DNA of 64,000 bases from Thauera sp. 2A1 (GTDB lineage: Bacteria > Pseudomonadota > Gammaproteobacteria > Burkholderiales > Rhodocyclaceae): the NCBI RefSeq assembly GCF_009469595.2, contig NZ_SSXV01000018.1, forward strand, positions 35,227 through 99,226, read 5' to 3'. A program made the translations under genes and the position numbers. Every line of letters begins with the position of its first letter. Position 1 is the stretch's first letter. Below the pieces are notes generated by a model. It was not told where the DNA came from. It made no database searches and saw only the letters and a program-made list of their open reading frames with translations. This document shows positions 1 through 7,994 of this stretch, piece by piece.

Positions 1-2
1 TT

Positions 3-293
3 GCGGAGATCAGGCACCTGCTCGATTTCGTCGCCCACCCGGAGGCCGATTGCGGTGAGATCAACCGGCTGATCGACGAGCATCTCGGACGGGTGCGGGC
101 GCGGTTGAAGTCCCTGAACGCCCTGGAGAATCAGTTGGTGGCGTTGCGGGCGAGCTGCGGGGCCGGGCACGTGGCTGCGGACTGCGGCATCCTGCACGAA
201 CTGGAGGCCGCCGCCCATGGCGAGGCGTGCGTATGCCATCCGGCGGGGAGAAAACATCCAGCAGTGACGACGCAAAAAGCGAAGGAACGTTGA
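3..293 (+). CDS. MerR-family metal-responsive regulator (C-terminal part, cut by window start)
   Basis: Reading frame open from base 3 to a TGA at 291-293. It lacks the N-terminal winged-helix part because the window starts inside the gene. What is visible matches the effector half of CadR/PbrR-type MerR regulators: the long dimerisation helix (LGRVRARLKSLNALENQL), conserved cysteines (RASCGAG, ADCGIL), then a Cys/His-rich tail (CVCHPAGRKH) typical of Cd(II)/Pb(II) sensors. The family binds the spacer of a metal-efflux promoter and activates it when metal is bound. It lies to the left of a Tn3-type terminal repeat, so it is probably transposon cargo. The metal specificity is inferred only from the tail. 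Confidence 0.75.
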   Translation, partial: AEIRHLLDFVAHPEADCGEINRLIDEHLGRVRARLKSLNALENQLVALRASCGAGHVAADCGILHELEAAAHGEACVCHPAGRKHPAVTTQKAKER

Positions 294-326
294 TCGGCGC
301 TGCGTTGCGGCGGCTGGTCAACGAGT

Positions 327-364
327 CTTAACGTACGATTTTTTCCCGTTTTCTGAGACGACCC
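327..364 (-). repeat. Tn3-family 38-bp terminal repeat (internal copy)
   Basis: On the minus strand this starts GGGTCGTCTCAGAAAACGGG and ends CGTACGTTAAG. The outer half resembles the terminal repeat I remember for Tn21 and the inner half that of Tn501. A near-identical copy in the same orientation lies at 1050-1086. The orientation makes both of them right-hand ends, with the element body to the left. The sequence match is direct; the Tn21/Tn501 comparison is from memory. Confidence 0.8.
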
Positions 365-368
365 TAAG

Positions 369-767
369 ATGAAAAAGATGATGGCTCAGATGGGCTCGGG
401 CGGCGAAGGCCCCATGGACATGATGCAGAAGATGATGGGGCAGATGGGAAGTCAGCCCGGCGGCGAGGCCGGCAACCCCATGCAGCAGATGATGGGAATG
501 TGCTCGGAAATCCTGGCGGCCATCCACAAGACAACGTCGATGGCCGCGCTTGCTACGCCCGAACTTCACACCCTGTTCGGCGAGTGGATGGAAAGCCTGG
601 AACGTGAGGCGCTCGCGGCACTGGACGACCAGGGCGCGGCAGATGCAACGGCCCTGGCGACCAAGCTCAAGATCAGCGAGGCAAGCGCAATTCATGTTGT
701 TGCGCACCTTGCCAGCAAGGGCAAGGTAAGTCTGAGCGTCCGCGCCACCGGGCAAGGTGCGCCGTGA
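369..767 (+). CDS. Met-rich protein with winged-helix-like C-terminus, function unknown
   Basis: 132 codons. The first 45 residues are rich in Met and Gly (MKKMMAQMGSGGEG, MMQKMMGQMG). The last 45 residues (ATALATKLKISEASAIHVVAHLASKGKVSL) look like a small winged-helix or MarR-like fold. The start codon is only 4 bp after the transposon terminal repeat at 327-364 and has no clear ribosome site. The gene may therefore be 5'-truncated by the transposon end, or its real start may be one of the following ATGs. It overlaps the next gene by 4 bp (GTGA), which suggests coupling. A metal-related role is suggested only by the neighbouring MerR regulator and Cys-rich protein. Confidence 0.55.
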   Translation: MKKMMAQMGSGGEGPMDMMQKMMGQMGSQPGGEAGNPMQQMMGMCSEILAAIHKTTSMAALATPELHTLFGEWMESLEREALAALDDQGAADATALATKLKISEASAIHVVAHLASKGKVSLSVRATGQGAP

Positions 768-976
768 GTCCCATTGTCCTGGAGTCCGTGTTGACGTGCC
801 CACGCTGTGGATATGCCCAGCAGGAAACCATGCCGACCGACGCCTGCCAGTTCTTCTACGAGTGCTGCAACTGCAAGGCGTTGCTGCGCCCCAACCCCGG
901 CGACTGCTGCGTGTTCTGTTCCTTCGGCTCGGTGAAATGCCCGCCGATTCAGGCGCAGCGCGGGTGTTGCGGGTAG
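764..976 (+). CDS. GDCCVxC-domain Cys-rich small protein
   Basis: 70 residues with a GTG start overlapping the previous stop (GTGA). It contains two CxxC-type pairs near the N-terminus (CPRCGY, CCNCKA) and the signature GDCCVFCSFGSVKCPP, which defines the GDCCVxC family. A selenocysteine form of that family is known; no in-frame TGA occurs here, so this is the all-cysteine form. Members usually sit in mercury, arsenic or other metal-resistance loci, probably as metal-binding or redox proteins, but no biochemical role is known to me. It is the last gene before the second transposon end. Confidence 0.75.
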   Translation: MSPIVLESVLTCPRCGYAQQETMPTDACQFFYECCNCKALLRPNPGDCCVFCSFGSVKCPPIQAQRGCCG

Positions 977-1049
977 CGCCCAGCTTTCACCGGCATCATC
1001 GACAGCCCGCCTTCGCGCGGGCTGTTTGCATCGTGGGGCTGAGGAACGG

Positions 1050-1086
1050 CTTAGCGTACGATTTTTTCCGTTTTCTGAGACGACCC
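1050..1086 (-). repeat. Tn3-family terminal repeat (outer right end)
   Basis: A 37-bp copy of the repeat at 327-364, in the same orientation and one base shorter, ending GTACGCTAAG on the minus strand. It marks the right boundary of the transposon: 45 bp further on lies the etfA stop codon, and no transposon-like sequence follows. The two copies bracket a 722-bp unit carrying the genes at 369-976. No transposase is in the window. Confidence 0.8.
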
Positions 1087-1131
1087 GTATGTTGGCCAAC
1101 GCCCTTCCCTCCAGTTACCGCGGATCGACTC

Positions 1132-2076
1132 TCAGGCTGCTTCCAGGCTGGACACGAGGGTCGGCACCGCTTCGAAAAGATCCGCCACCAGGCCGTAGTC
1201 TGCCACCTGGAAGATGGGTGCGTCCGGATCCTTGTTGATCGCCACGATCACCTTGGAGTCCTTCATGCCTGCCAGGTGCTGGATCGCGCCCGAGATCCCG
1301 ACTGCGACGTACAGCCCGGGCGCGACGATCTTGCCCGTCTGGCCGACCTGATAGTCATTCGGCACGAACCCGGCATCGACGGCCGCGCGCGACGCACCCA
1401 GCGCCGCACCCAGCTTGTCCGCCAGCGGATCCAGCAGGCGGTGGTAGTTTTCACCGCTGCCGAGGCCGCGCCCGCCGGACACGACGATCGAGGCCGCCCC
1501 CAGTTCGGGACGCTCGGACTTGCTGAGCTCGCGACCGACCACGCGGGACAGGCCCAGATCCGGCCCGGCCGCCACCACTTGCACCGCCGCCTCACCGCCG
1601 AGCGGCGCGGCATCGAAGGCGGTGGAGCGGATCGTGAGCACGTCGAGCGGCTGGTCGGACTCCACCGCCACCATGACGTTGCCGGCGTAGATCGGGCGCT
1701 CGTAGCGACCGGGGGCCGCCACCGCCACGACGTCCGAGACGGCCGCCACGTCGAGCAGGGCCGCCACGCGCGGGGCCAGATTCTTGCCGAAACTCGTGGC
1801 ACCGACAAGCACCGCGCGGTAGCCGCCGTCGGCCACAATCCCCGTCACCAGCGCCGCCAGGTTTTCGGCCAGCGGTTCGGCGTAATGCGCCGCATCGACC
1901 TTCAGCACGCGGCTCGCGCCCGCGATCGCCTGCGCCTGCGCGACGGCAGCGTCGCAACCGTGCCCCGCGACCAGCACATCGATCTCGCCGCCGAAACGTG
2001 CAGCGGCCGACGCGGTATTGAGGGTCGCCGTCGCCAGACGGCCGTTTTCGTGTTCCGCAATGAGCAGTGTCTTCAT
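1132..2076 (-). CDS. etfA: Electron transfer flavoprotein alpha subunit
   Basis: 314 residues, the usual length for EtfA. The N-terminal half is the Rossmann-like domain shared with EtfB ([20 protein letters not shown]). The C-terminal half carries the FAD-binding core, including [20 protein letters not shown] and [20 protein letters not shown]. EtfAB accepts electrons from acyl-CoA dehydrogenases and passes them to ETF-quinone oxidoreductase. The gene is last in the minus-strand unit SDR-OYE-maoC-etfB-etfA and follows etfB by 9 bp. A dedicated ETF fits the four acyl-CoA dehydrogenase genes further along the cluster. Confidence 0.95.
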   Translation of the reverse strand: MKTLLIAEHENGRLATATLNTASAAARFGGEIDVLVAGHGCDAAVAQAQAIAGASRVLKVDAAHYAEPLAENLAALVTGIVADGGYRAVLVGATSFGKNLAPRVAALLDVAAVSDVVAVAAPGRYERPIYAGNVMVAVESDQPLDVLTIRSTAFDAAPLGGEAAVQVVAAGPDLGLSRVVGRELSKSERPELGAASIVVSGGRGLGSGENYHRLLDPLADKLGAALGASRAAVDAGFVPNDYQVGQTGKIVAPGLYVAVGISGAIQHLAGMKDSKVIVAINKDPDAPIFQVADYGLVADLFEAVPTLVSSLEAA

Positions 2077-2085
2077 GTTTCCGCC

Positions 2086-2835
2086 TCAGATCACCTTTGC
2101 TTCGTTGCGAAGCTTGTTCACCAGTTCGGCCACGTCGGCCACCTTGACGCCGCCCTTGCGTGCAGCCGGTTCGGCGTGGCGCACCTGGCGCAGCCGCGGC
2201 GCAATGTCCACGCCCAGATCGCCGGCCGCCACCACATCGAGAGGCTTCTTCTTCGCCTTCATGATGTTGGGGAGGGTCGCATAGCGCGGTTCATTCAGCC
2301 GCAGATCCGCGGTAACGACGGCGGGCAGCTTCAGCTCGAGCGTTTCGAGGCCGCCATCGATTTCACGCGTGACATTGACGACACCCTCGCCGAACGTCAT
2401 GCGCGAGGCGAACGTCGCCTGCGGCCAGCCCAGCAGCGCAGCCAGCATCTGGCCCGTCTGGTTCGCATCGTCGTCGATCGCCTGCTTGCCACATATGACC
2501 ACCTGCGGCTGTTCGCGTTCGGCGACCGCCTTGAGCAGGCGGGCCACGCCCAGCGGCTGCAGTTCGACGTCGGTCTCGACCAGGATCGCGCGGTCCGCGC
2601 CCATGGCAAGCGCGGCACGCAGGGTCTCCTGGCTGGCCGAGGTGCCGCAGCTCACCGCCACCACTTCGGTTGCCCGTCCCGCTTCGCGCAGGCGCACCGC
2701 CTCCTCGACCGCGATCTCGTCGAAGGGATTCATCGCCATCTTGACCCCAGCGAGCTCGACGCCGCTATGGTCCGACTTCACCCTCACCTTCACGTTGTAA
2801 TCGACCACCCGTTTCACCGGGACCAGAATCTTCAA
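2086..2835 (-). CDS. etfB: Electron transfer flavoprotein beta subunit
   Basis: 249 residues, normal for EtfB. It starts [20 protein letters not shown], typical of the family, and contains the AMP-site region ([19 protein letters not shown]) and the recognition-loop area ([18 protein letters not shown]). It pairs with EtfA to form the FAD/AMP heterodimer that takes electrons from acyl-CoA dehydrogenases. A good ribosome site (AAGGAGTGC) precedes the ATG. It is followed 9 bp later by etfA. Confidence 0.95.
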   Translation of the reverse strand: MKILVPVKRVVDYNVKVRVKSDHSGVELAGVKMAMNPFDEIAVEEAVRLREAGRATEVVAVSCGTSASQETLRAALAMGADRAILVETDVELQPLGVARLLKAVAEREQPQVVICGKQAIDDDANQTGQMLAALLGWPQATFASRMTFGEGVVNVTREIDGGLETLELKLPAVVTADLRLNEPRYATLPNIMKAKKKPLDVVAAGDLGVDIAPRLRQVRHAEPAARKGGVKVADVAELVNKLRNEAKVI

Positions 2836-2874
2836 TTTGCACTCCTTCCTGACTGATCGTGTATCGAGGAAAAG

Positions 2875-3327
2875 TCACGCGGCCGCTGCTTCGCGCCGCA
2901 ACATGACCACATGATTGTCGAAGCTCACCAGTACATGGCCTTTCTGGTTGAACAGTTCGAAACGGGAGACGAGCAGGCCGCGCTCGGGCCGGCTGGCAGG
3001 CTGCCGTTCGACATGCGTCACCCGCACGCGAAGCTCGTCTCCGGCCACGCCGGGCCGGTGGAAGCGCAACCGCTCCCAGCCACGTCCCGCGATCGACGAG
3101 GTGTCCTCGTGTGCCACGGTATGGCTGAGGCGGATCGTGATCGACAGCAGGTGCACGCCCGCGGCAAACAGCTCGCCGATGGGCGATCTGGCAGCGGCCG
3201 CGTCATCGACGTGCGGCGGGAACGGGTCCCATTCCGAAGCGAACGCCTTGATGTTTTCCGCGCTCAGCACATAGCTCTGCACCGACTCCCGCGGCTGATC
3301 CAGGACGACATCTTCCCAGTAGATCAT
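2875..3327 (-). CDS. MaoC-like hydratase (hot-dog fold)
   Basis: 150 residues starting MIYWEDVVLDQPRESVQSYV. The open frame extends further upstream, but this ATG overlaps the stop of the preceding flavoprotein gene by 4 bp and gives the family's normal N-terminus. It has the hydratase-2 D-x4-H motif (D34 to H39, WDPFPPHVDD) followed by the SPIGELFAAGVHL segment. MaoC proteins hydrate trans-2-enoyl-CoA to (R)-3-hydroxyacyl-CoA. It lies in the etf operon under regulatory element copy 1. The substrate is unknown and is presumably a steroid-derived acyl-CoA. Confidence 0.8.
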   Translation of the reverse strand: MIYWEDVVLDQPRESVQSYVLSAENIKAFASEWDPFPPHVDDAAAARSPIGELFAAGVHLLSITIRLSHTVAHEDTSSIAGRGWERLRFHRPGVAGDELRVRVTHVERQPASRPERGLLVSRFELFNQKGHVLVSFDNHVVMLRREAAAA

Positions 3328-4406
3328 GCGATCGCTCCCTCGGCCCGCGGATAATCGGTATAACCTGCCGCGCCGGCGGTGTACAGCGTCCGACGGTCGA
3401 AGCCGGCCAGGATGCGCCCGTCGCGCAGCCGGCTCACCAGATCGGGGTTTGCGATGAAATGACGGGCGAACGAGACCGCCAGCCCCAGCCCTCGGGCAAC
3501 GGCCGCCTCGGCGGACGCGCCATCGAAGCCATCGTTCAGGATCAGCCGTTCGCCGAAGGCCTCGCGTGCCAGCGCGAAGGCGTCGATGCCCGGCACCGTC
3601 GCCTTCATCACGTGGGCGTAGGCCAGACCGAGTGTTGCCGCCTGGCGCGCCAGTTCGGCATGGGTCGCCGCCGAGTCGCCGTCGCTCGTGTCGTTGAAGG
3701 TGTTGCCCGGATTGAAACGAAGCCCCACCCGGCCCGGTCCGATGGCCTCGGCCATTGCCTGCAGGCATTCGAATGCGAAACGCACCCGGTTCTCGACACT
3801 ACCGCCGTATTCGTCGCTGCGGTGGTTGGTTCCCGAACACATGAACTGCATCGGCAGATAGCCACTGGTGCAATGCAGCTCGACGCCGTCAAACCCGGCC
3901 TCGCGCGCATTGAGCGCCGCCTGACGGTGCTCCTCGACCACGGCACGGACTTCTTCGGTGCTCAGCGCGCGCGGCATGTCGAAGGGCTGCATTCCCGCCG
4001 CATCGGTGTAGATCTCGCCGGCGGCCTGGATGGCCGACGCCGACACGGTCTCGACCTTGTCGCCCTTGATGTGGCGGCTGCCGATGCGGCCCGCGTGCAT
4101 GATCTGCAGCACGATGCAGCCGCCGCGCGCATGCACCGCATCGGTCACCCGCCGCCAGCCGGCGATCTGCGCTGCCGTCGCGATGCCCGGCTGGCGGCAG
4201 TAGGCCTGCCCGGCTGCGCTCGGCCAGGCACCTTCGGCGACGATCAGTCCGGCATCGGCACGTTGTGCGTAATGCAGGGTCATCAGTTCGCCTGGCACGC
4301 CATCGGCGTCGGCCCGATTGCGCGTCATCGGCGCCATCACGATACGGTTTGAAAGCGCGAGTTCCCCGAGCCGTACGGGGCTGAAGAGATGAGGCAGCAC
4401 GGGCAT
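3324..4406 (-). CDS. Old yellow enzyme-family alkene reductase
   Basis: 360 residues, a single TIM-barrel FMN enzyme of the NemA/OYE class. Visible landmarks are the N-terminal LFSPVRLGELALSNRIVMAP, QIMHAGRIGS, NHRSDEYGGSVENRVRF and the C-terminal FIANPDLVSRLRDG phosphate site. These enzymes reduce activated C=C bonds with NAD(P)H. The usual His-x2-Asn/His substrate-binding pair reads H178-C-T-S181 here, so the second ligand is Ser. In this operon a reductase for an alpha,beta-unsaturated ketone, for example a 3-keto-4-ene, is plausible but unproven. Confidence 0.85.
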   Translation of the reverse strand: MPVLPHLFSPVRLGELALSNRIVMAPMTRNRADADGVPGELMTLHYAQRADAGLIVAEGAWPSAAGQAYCRQPGIATAAQIAGWRRVTDAVHARGGCIVLQIMHAGRIGSRHIKGDKVETVSASAIQAAGEIYTDAAGMQPFDMPRALSTEEVRAVVEEHRQAALNAREAGFDGVELHCTSGYLPMQFMCSGTNHRSDEYGGSVENRVRFAFECLQAMAEAIGPGRVGLRFNPGNTFNDTSDGDSAATHAELARQAATLGLAYAHVMKATVPGIDAFALAREAFGERLILNDGFDGASAEAAVARGLGLAVSFARHFIANPDLVSRLRDGRILAGFDRRTLYTAGAAGYTDYPRAEGAIA

Positions 4407-4413
4407 CCCCTCC

Positions 4414-5181
4414 TCAGAGCGCGGTCACCAGCACCGCCGAGCGTCCACCATCGACAGGCAGCGTAGCGCCCGTAATGTAGGAGGCCTCGTCGCTGGCGAG
4501 AAAGACGATGGCATTGGCAAGCTCTTCGGGCCGGCCGACGCGCCCCATGGGAATCAGCTTCTCGGTCGCCTTGCGCGAGGCTTCGTCGGCGAGCATGCCT
4601 GCGGTCGCCGGCGTCTCGACGACGGCCGGCACCACCACGTTGACGCGCACGCCGTGGGGCGCGCCCTCGGCCGCGGCGGCACGGGAAAAATTGTCGATCG
4701 CAGCCTTCGCTGCCGAGTAGCCCGACATCCAGGGCGTGCCAAGCGAACCGCAGATCGAGGAGACATTGACGATCGCACCGCCCTTGCCCTTCATCAGGCG
4801 CATCGCGGTGCGCGTGCCCCAGAAGGTGCCGTCGACCGACGTGCTGAAATTGGCGTGCCAGTCCGCGGTGGACATTTCCTCGATGCTGCCCCACGTGTAG
4901 GCCATCGCATTGTTCACCAGGATGTCCAGGCTGCCGTGGCGCTTCGCCGCCGCTTCCAGCGCAGCGGTGAAGCCCGCCTCGTCACTGACGTCGGCGACGA
5001 CCGCTTCGGCCTTGCCGCCTGCCGCAGCAATTTGCCCGACCACTTCATCGAGCGGCCCCTGCCGGCGGCCGCACACGATCACCGTCGCCCCTTCCTGCGC
5101 GAGACGCCCCGCCGTGGCTGCGCCGATCCCGCTGCCACCTCCAGTCACGAACGCCACCTTGCCCTGCAAACGACCCGTCAT
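4414..5181 (-). CDS. Short-chain dehydrogenase/reductase
   Basis: 255 residues from ATG 5181, chosen because GAGGAG lies just upstream and the protein then starts MTGRLQGKVAFVTGGGSGIG. A 31-residue longer frame exists but would run into the regulatory region. Classical SDR features are the GGGSGIGAA nucleotide loop, the NNAMAY region replacing NNAG, catalytic Ser in NVSS, Y-SAAK, and the C-terminal ASYITGATLPVDGG. It oxidises or reduces a hydroxyl/keto group. It is the first gene of the etf unit, 84 bp downstream of element copy 1. A hydroxysteroid dehydrogenase role is inferred from context only. Confidence 0.85.
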   Translation of the reverse strand: MTGRLQGKVAFVTGGGSGIGAATAGRLAQEGATVIVCGRRQGPLDEVVGQIAAAGGKAEAVVADVSDEAGFTAALEAAAKRHGSLDILVNNAMAYTWGSIEEMSTADWHANFSTSVDGTFWGTRTAMRLMKGKGGAIVNVSSICGSLGTPWMSGYSAAKAAIDNFSRAAAAEGAPHGVRVNVVVPAVVETPATAGMLADEASRKATEKLIPMGRVGRPEELANAIVFLASDEASYITGATLPVDGGRSAVLVTAL

Positions 5182-5264
5182 GAATGTTCTCCTCGTCCTG
5201 GTGCGCGGAAAATCCGCAAACGTCTTGCATGAGGAGTGAAGATACGGGTTCGGGCCAACGCTTT

Positions 5265-5282
5265 CATCGTCCATTAAGACTA
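5265..5282 (-). promoter_or_regulatory. Cluster regulatory element, copy 1
   Basis: Read on the minus strand this is TAGTCTTAATGGACGATG, a close match to the consensus TAGTCYNNNYGGACGATG shared by twelve sites. It lies 84 bp upstream of the SDR start at 5181 and points toward it. A possible -10 (TATCTT) lies about 20 bp downstream of the element. Confidence 0.75.
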
Positions 5283-5317
5283 TCGGCAGCGCGACGCCAT
5301 TCGGCTACAAGCCGTTG

Positions 5318-5351
5318 AAAAAAAAGGAACCCTCGCCCGCTCATGGGCGAG
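5318..5351 (-). terminator. Rho-independent terminator after kshB
   Basis: A 7-bp stem (CTCGCCC/GGGCGAG) with a 6-base loop, followed on the minus strand after a few bases by eight Ts. It lies 26 bp beyond the kshB stop and separates kshB-hsaA from the etf operon. Confidence 0.75.
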
Positions 5352-5376
5352 CGCGGGCGGCGGCGAAGAGAGCCTT

Positions 5377-6420
5377 TCAGCCAGGAAAGCGAACCCTGAC
5401 CCGCTCACTCGTCGGGAGTGCCTGGCAGCTCAGCGTCCAGCGCTTGGCCAGGTCCTTGGCGTCGAGCACCTCGTTGTGGCGCAGGTGCACTTCGCCCTCC
5501 ACCACCTGGCACATGCAGGACGCGCACATGCCGGCCTGGCAGGAATGCGGGGCGTTGATGCCGGCCTTCAGCGCGGCCTCGAGCAGCGTCTCGCTGCCGG
5601 CCACTTCCAGCGTATGCACCTCGCCGTCGAGCTCGATCTCTACCGTGGCGCGTTCGACCGTCGTCGCGGGAGGTGGGGCCGCAGCGTTGATCGCCGCAAC
5701 ATCCTCTTCATCCGGCAACGACACGAAGCGCTCCACATGCACGCTCTCGGCCGCCATGCCGGCATTGCCCAGCGCCGATACCATCGCGTCCATGAACAGG
5801 CCGGGGCCGCAGATGAAGGCCTGCGCCTGCACCCACGGTCGGGCCAGCTCCGCCAGTTGTGCCACCGAAGGCACGCCCTGCACCGAATCGAGCCAGTGGA
5901 TGACCTGCAGGCGCGTGGGATGCGCCGCCGCGAGCACCCTCAATTCGTCGCGAAAGATCACCGAGCGCTCGTCGCGATTGGCATACAGCAGGCAGATGCG
6001 CCCCTGGCCATGCGCCAGCACCGAACGCAGGATGGAAAACACCGGCGTGATCCCGCTGCCGCCCGCGCACAGCAGGAAATCCCCCTGCAGCGAGGCAGGC
6101 GTGAATACGCCCGCCGGCGCCATGACTTCGAGCGTAGCGCCCGGGCGCACGTGATCGCACACCCAGTTCGAGCCCCGCCCGCCGGTCACTCGCTTGACCG
6201 TGACCCGCAATGTGGCATCGAGCGTTGGCGCACTCGACATCGAGTAGCAGCGCGGCAGATGACGCCCCAGCACCGGCAGGCGCAGGGTCAGGAACTGGCC
6301 GGGGCGGTACTTGAAGGTCTCGGCCAGCTCGGGCGGCACCTCGAATACGACCGACTTCGCGTCGTGCGTCTCCTCGGTCACCGCCCTCACCGTGAGGGCG
6401 TGATAGCGCTGGGCGGTCAT
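5377..6420 (-). CDS. kshB: KshB-like ferredoxin reductase (FAD, NAD, C-terminal 2Fe-2S)
   Basis: 347 residues. An N-terminal FAD domain has the R-C-Y-S-x2-S motif (R57 to S60). It is followed by the NAD(P)H-binding LLCAGGSGITPVFSILRS and a C-terminal plant-type 2Fe-2S ferredoxin domain with Cys at 294, 299, 302 and 332 (C-x4-C-x2-C-x29-C). This is the layout of the reductase of 3-ketosteroid 9-alpha-hydroxylase, and also of phenylacetyl-CoA and related oxygenase reductases. It sits 32 bp after hsaA in the same unit, which favours KshB. It would pass NADH electrons to the KshA-like oxygenase at 18577. The exact partner is inferred. Confidence 0.75.
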   Translation of the reverse strand: MTAQRYHALTVRAVTEETHDAKSVVFEVPPELAETFKYRPGQFLTLRLPVLGRHLPRCYSMSSAPTLDATLRVTVKRVTGGRGSNWVCDHVRPGATLEVMAPAGVFTPASLQGDFLLCAGGSGITPVFSILRSVLAHGQGRICLLYANRDERSVIFRDELRVLAAAHPTRLQVIHWLDSVQGVPSVAQLAELARPWVQAQAFICGPGLFMDAMVSALGNAGMAAESVHVERFVSLPDEEDVAAINAAAPPPATTVERATVEIELDGEVHTLEVAGSETLLEAALKAGINAPHSCQAGMCASCMCQVVEGEVHLRHNEVLDAKDLAKRWTLSCQALPTSERVRVRFPG

Positions 6421-6452
6421 GTCGCGTCGTTCTCCGTTGGCGGCCGAGCCGC

Positions 6453-7676
6453 TCAGATGTAGGGATCCGCGTTCGGCAGGCCAAGCATCACCGCACCGTG
6501 AGCACGCGCGTAGGCATCCGTGTTGTTGGCGATGTGGCCGCGAGCCTGGTGGATGTCGCGGAACACGCGCTCGATCGGGTTGCTCTTGTAGGTGCCGGAC
6601 GCCGCGCAGGCCCGCATCAGCTCGCTCGCCGCGCTCGCGCACTGCTTGGGCACCTGCGAAGCCTGGGCGCGCTGCATCAGGCGTTCTTCCACCGGCATGC
6701 GCTCGCCGGTCTTGGCGCATTCGACGATGCGGGCGTAGTTGCGGAACAGCACCAGCTTGAGCTGGTCGGTGGTCATCATCGCTTCGGCGACGGCCTGCTG
6801 GGCATTGACGTCCTCGGCCGTCTTCGCGCCGTGCTTGCCGATGTGCGCGGCAGCGCGTTCGCGGAAGTGGGCGATCGCACCGTCGAGCGCGCCGATGCAG
6901 GCCGACGAGACCGCGCGCTGGAAAACCTGGGTGAAGGGGATCTTGTAGATCCAACCCGGATTGGTCTCACGTCCGGGGCAGCCGGCGTCGCTGTGATCGT
7001 TGGTGCGGTGCGTGCGGTGCGCGGGCACGAAGCAGCCATCGACCACGATGTCATGGCTGCCGGTGGCGCGCAGGCCTAGCACATCCCAGTTCTTATCGAC
7101 GCGGAAATCCGACTTCGGCAGCAGGAAGGTGGCGTGCTCCAACTGACCCGAACCGTCCTTCTTGGGCAGCAGACCGCCGAGGAAGATCCATTCGCAGTGC
7201 TCGACGCCGCTCGAGAAGCTCCAGCGCCCGGAGAAGCGATAGCCGCCCTCGACCGCCTCGGCCTTGCCGGTGGGCATGTAGGTCGACGCGATCAGCACGC
7301 CGGTATCCTTGGCCCACACGTCCTGCTGCGCCTGTTCGGGGAACAGCGGAAGCTGCCAGTTGTGCACGCCAATCACGCCGTAGATCCAGGCGGTGGACAT
7401 GCAGCCCTCGGCAAGCGCCATCTGCACGCGGTAGAACACGCGCGGATCGAGTTCGTAGCCACCGAAGCGCTTCGGCTGCAGCACGCGGAACAGCCCCGCC
7501 TCCTTCATTTCCTGCACCGTTTCCACCGGCACCATGCCTGCAGCCTCGGCGGCGCGGGCGCGCTCGGCGAGGCGTGGAGCCATCTCCCTTGCCTTGGCGA
7601 CCAGTTCGACCGCCTCCGGCGTCATGTAGTCCTCGGTTGCGACGCCAAGTACCTGCTCGTGTCCAATTGCGCCCAT
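6453..7676 (-). CDS. hsaA: HsaA-like flavin-dependent 3-HSA monooxygenase oxygenase component
   Basis: 407 residues from ATG 7676, preceded by GGAGG at 8 bp; an ATG 6 bp earlier is too close to that site. It belongs to the acyl-CoA dehydrogenase-fold flavin monooxygenases: GLFRVLQPKRFGGYE, SFSSGVEHCEWIFLGG, DVLGLRATGSHDIVVDG and a C-terminal SNPIERVFRDIHQARGH. The HsaA role is to hydroxylate 3-HSA, the ring-A phenol left after ring B opens, giving the catechol 3,4-DHSA. It needs a flavin reductase (HsaB), which was not found in this window. First gene of the hsaA-kshB unit under element copy 2. Confidence 0.8.
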   Translation of the reverse strand: MGAIGHEQVLGVATEDYMTPEAVELVAKAREMAPRLAERARAAEAAGMVPVETVQEMKEAGLFRVLQPKRFGGYELDPRVFYRVQMALAEGCMSTAWIYGVIGVHNWQLPLFPEQAQQDVWAKDTGVLIASTYMPTGKAEAVEGGYRFSGRWSFSSGVEHCEWIFLGGLLPKKDGSGQLEHATFLLPKSDFRVDKNWDVLGLRATGSHDIVVDGCFVPAHRTHRTNDHSDAGCPGRETNPGWIYKIPFTQVFQRAVSSACIGALDGAIAHFRERAAAHIGKHGAKTAEDVNAQQAVAEAMMTTDQLKLVLFRNYARIVECAKTGERMPVEERLMQRAQASQVPKQCASAASELMRACAASGTYKSNPIERVFRDIHQARGHIANNTDAYARAHGAVMLGLPNADPYI

Positions 7677-7765
7677 TTCCATATCCTCCGTGATCTCGTG
7701 CTGCAGATTGTCGGATCGTGCGGCCATCCGAATGAGCGCAATTTTCCACAGCCCGGACGTCGACT

Positions 7766-7783
7766 CATCGTCTGAACGGACTA
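7766..7783 (-). promoter_or_regulatory. Cluster regulatory element, copy 2
   Basis: Minus strand TAGTCCGTTCAGACGATG, 90 bp upstream of hsaA. A candidate -10 (AATTGC) starts 22 bp after the GATG end of the element, the same spacing as in several other copies. Confidence 0.75.
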
Positions 7784-7894
7784 CCGTAAACGGCTGACGT
7801 GAAACGATTCTTGCCTTTGCAGAGGGCGTTTGCCGCGCACGCGCACGCGAGACCCGCCGGCGCCGCGTCCCGACGCCGGGCAAGCGCGGGACGG

Positions 7895-7912
7895 TAACCC
7901 TTTTGGACGATG
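7895..7912 (+). promoter_or_regulatory. Cluster regulatory element, copy 3
   Basis: Plus strand TAACCCTTTTGGACGATG. The right half is a perfect match to the consensus and the left half is degenerate. It lies 83 bp upstream of the YCF48-like gene, with TAATGC about 21 bp downstream as a possible -10. Confidence 0.65.
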
Positions 7913-7994
7913 CCCTCGCCGACCACGGGCGAATAATGCACACACCCTGCGATCCTTCCGGCGGATGGCAACCAGAAAAAACAGGAGGCGCCCC

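Larger units (their letters stand above)
7677..7994. other. Divergent promoter region hsaA / YCF48-like gene
   Basis: 318 bp without a supported gene between the divergent starts at 7676 and 7995. It contains one minus-oriented and one plus-oriented copy of the cluster element, 111 bp apart, consistent with two back-to-back promoters. Several open frames cross it, but none has a plausible start or protein-like composition. Confidence 0.7.

Noticed and set aside
757..2856. Long open frame of about 700 codons on the plus strand opposite etfA/etfB.
   Set aside because: It is antisense to two certain genes, and the composition (His/Arg/Ala-rich, no domain) is that of a high-GC shadow frame.
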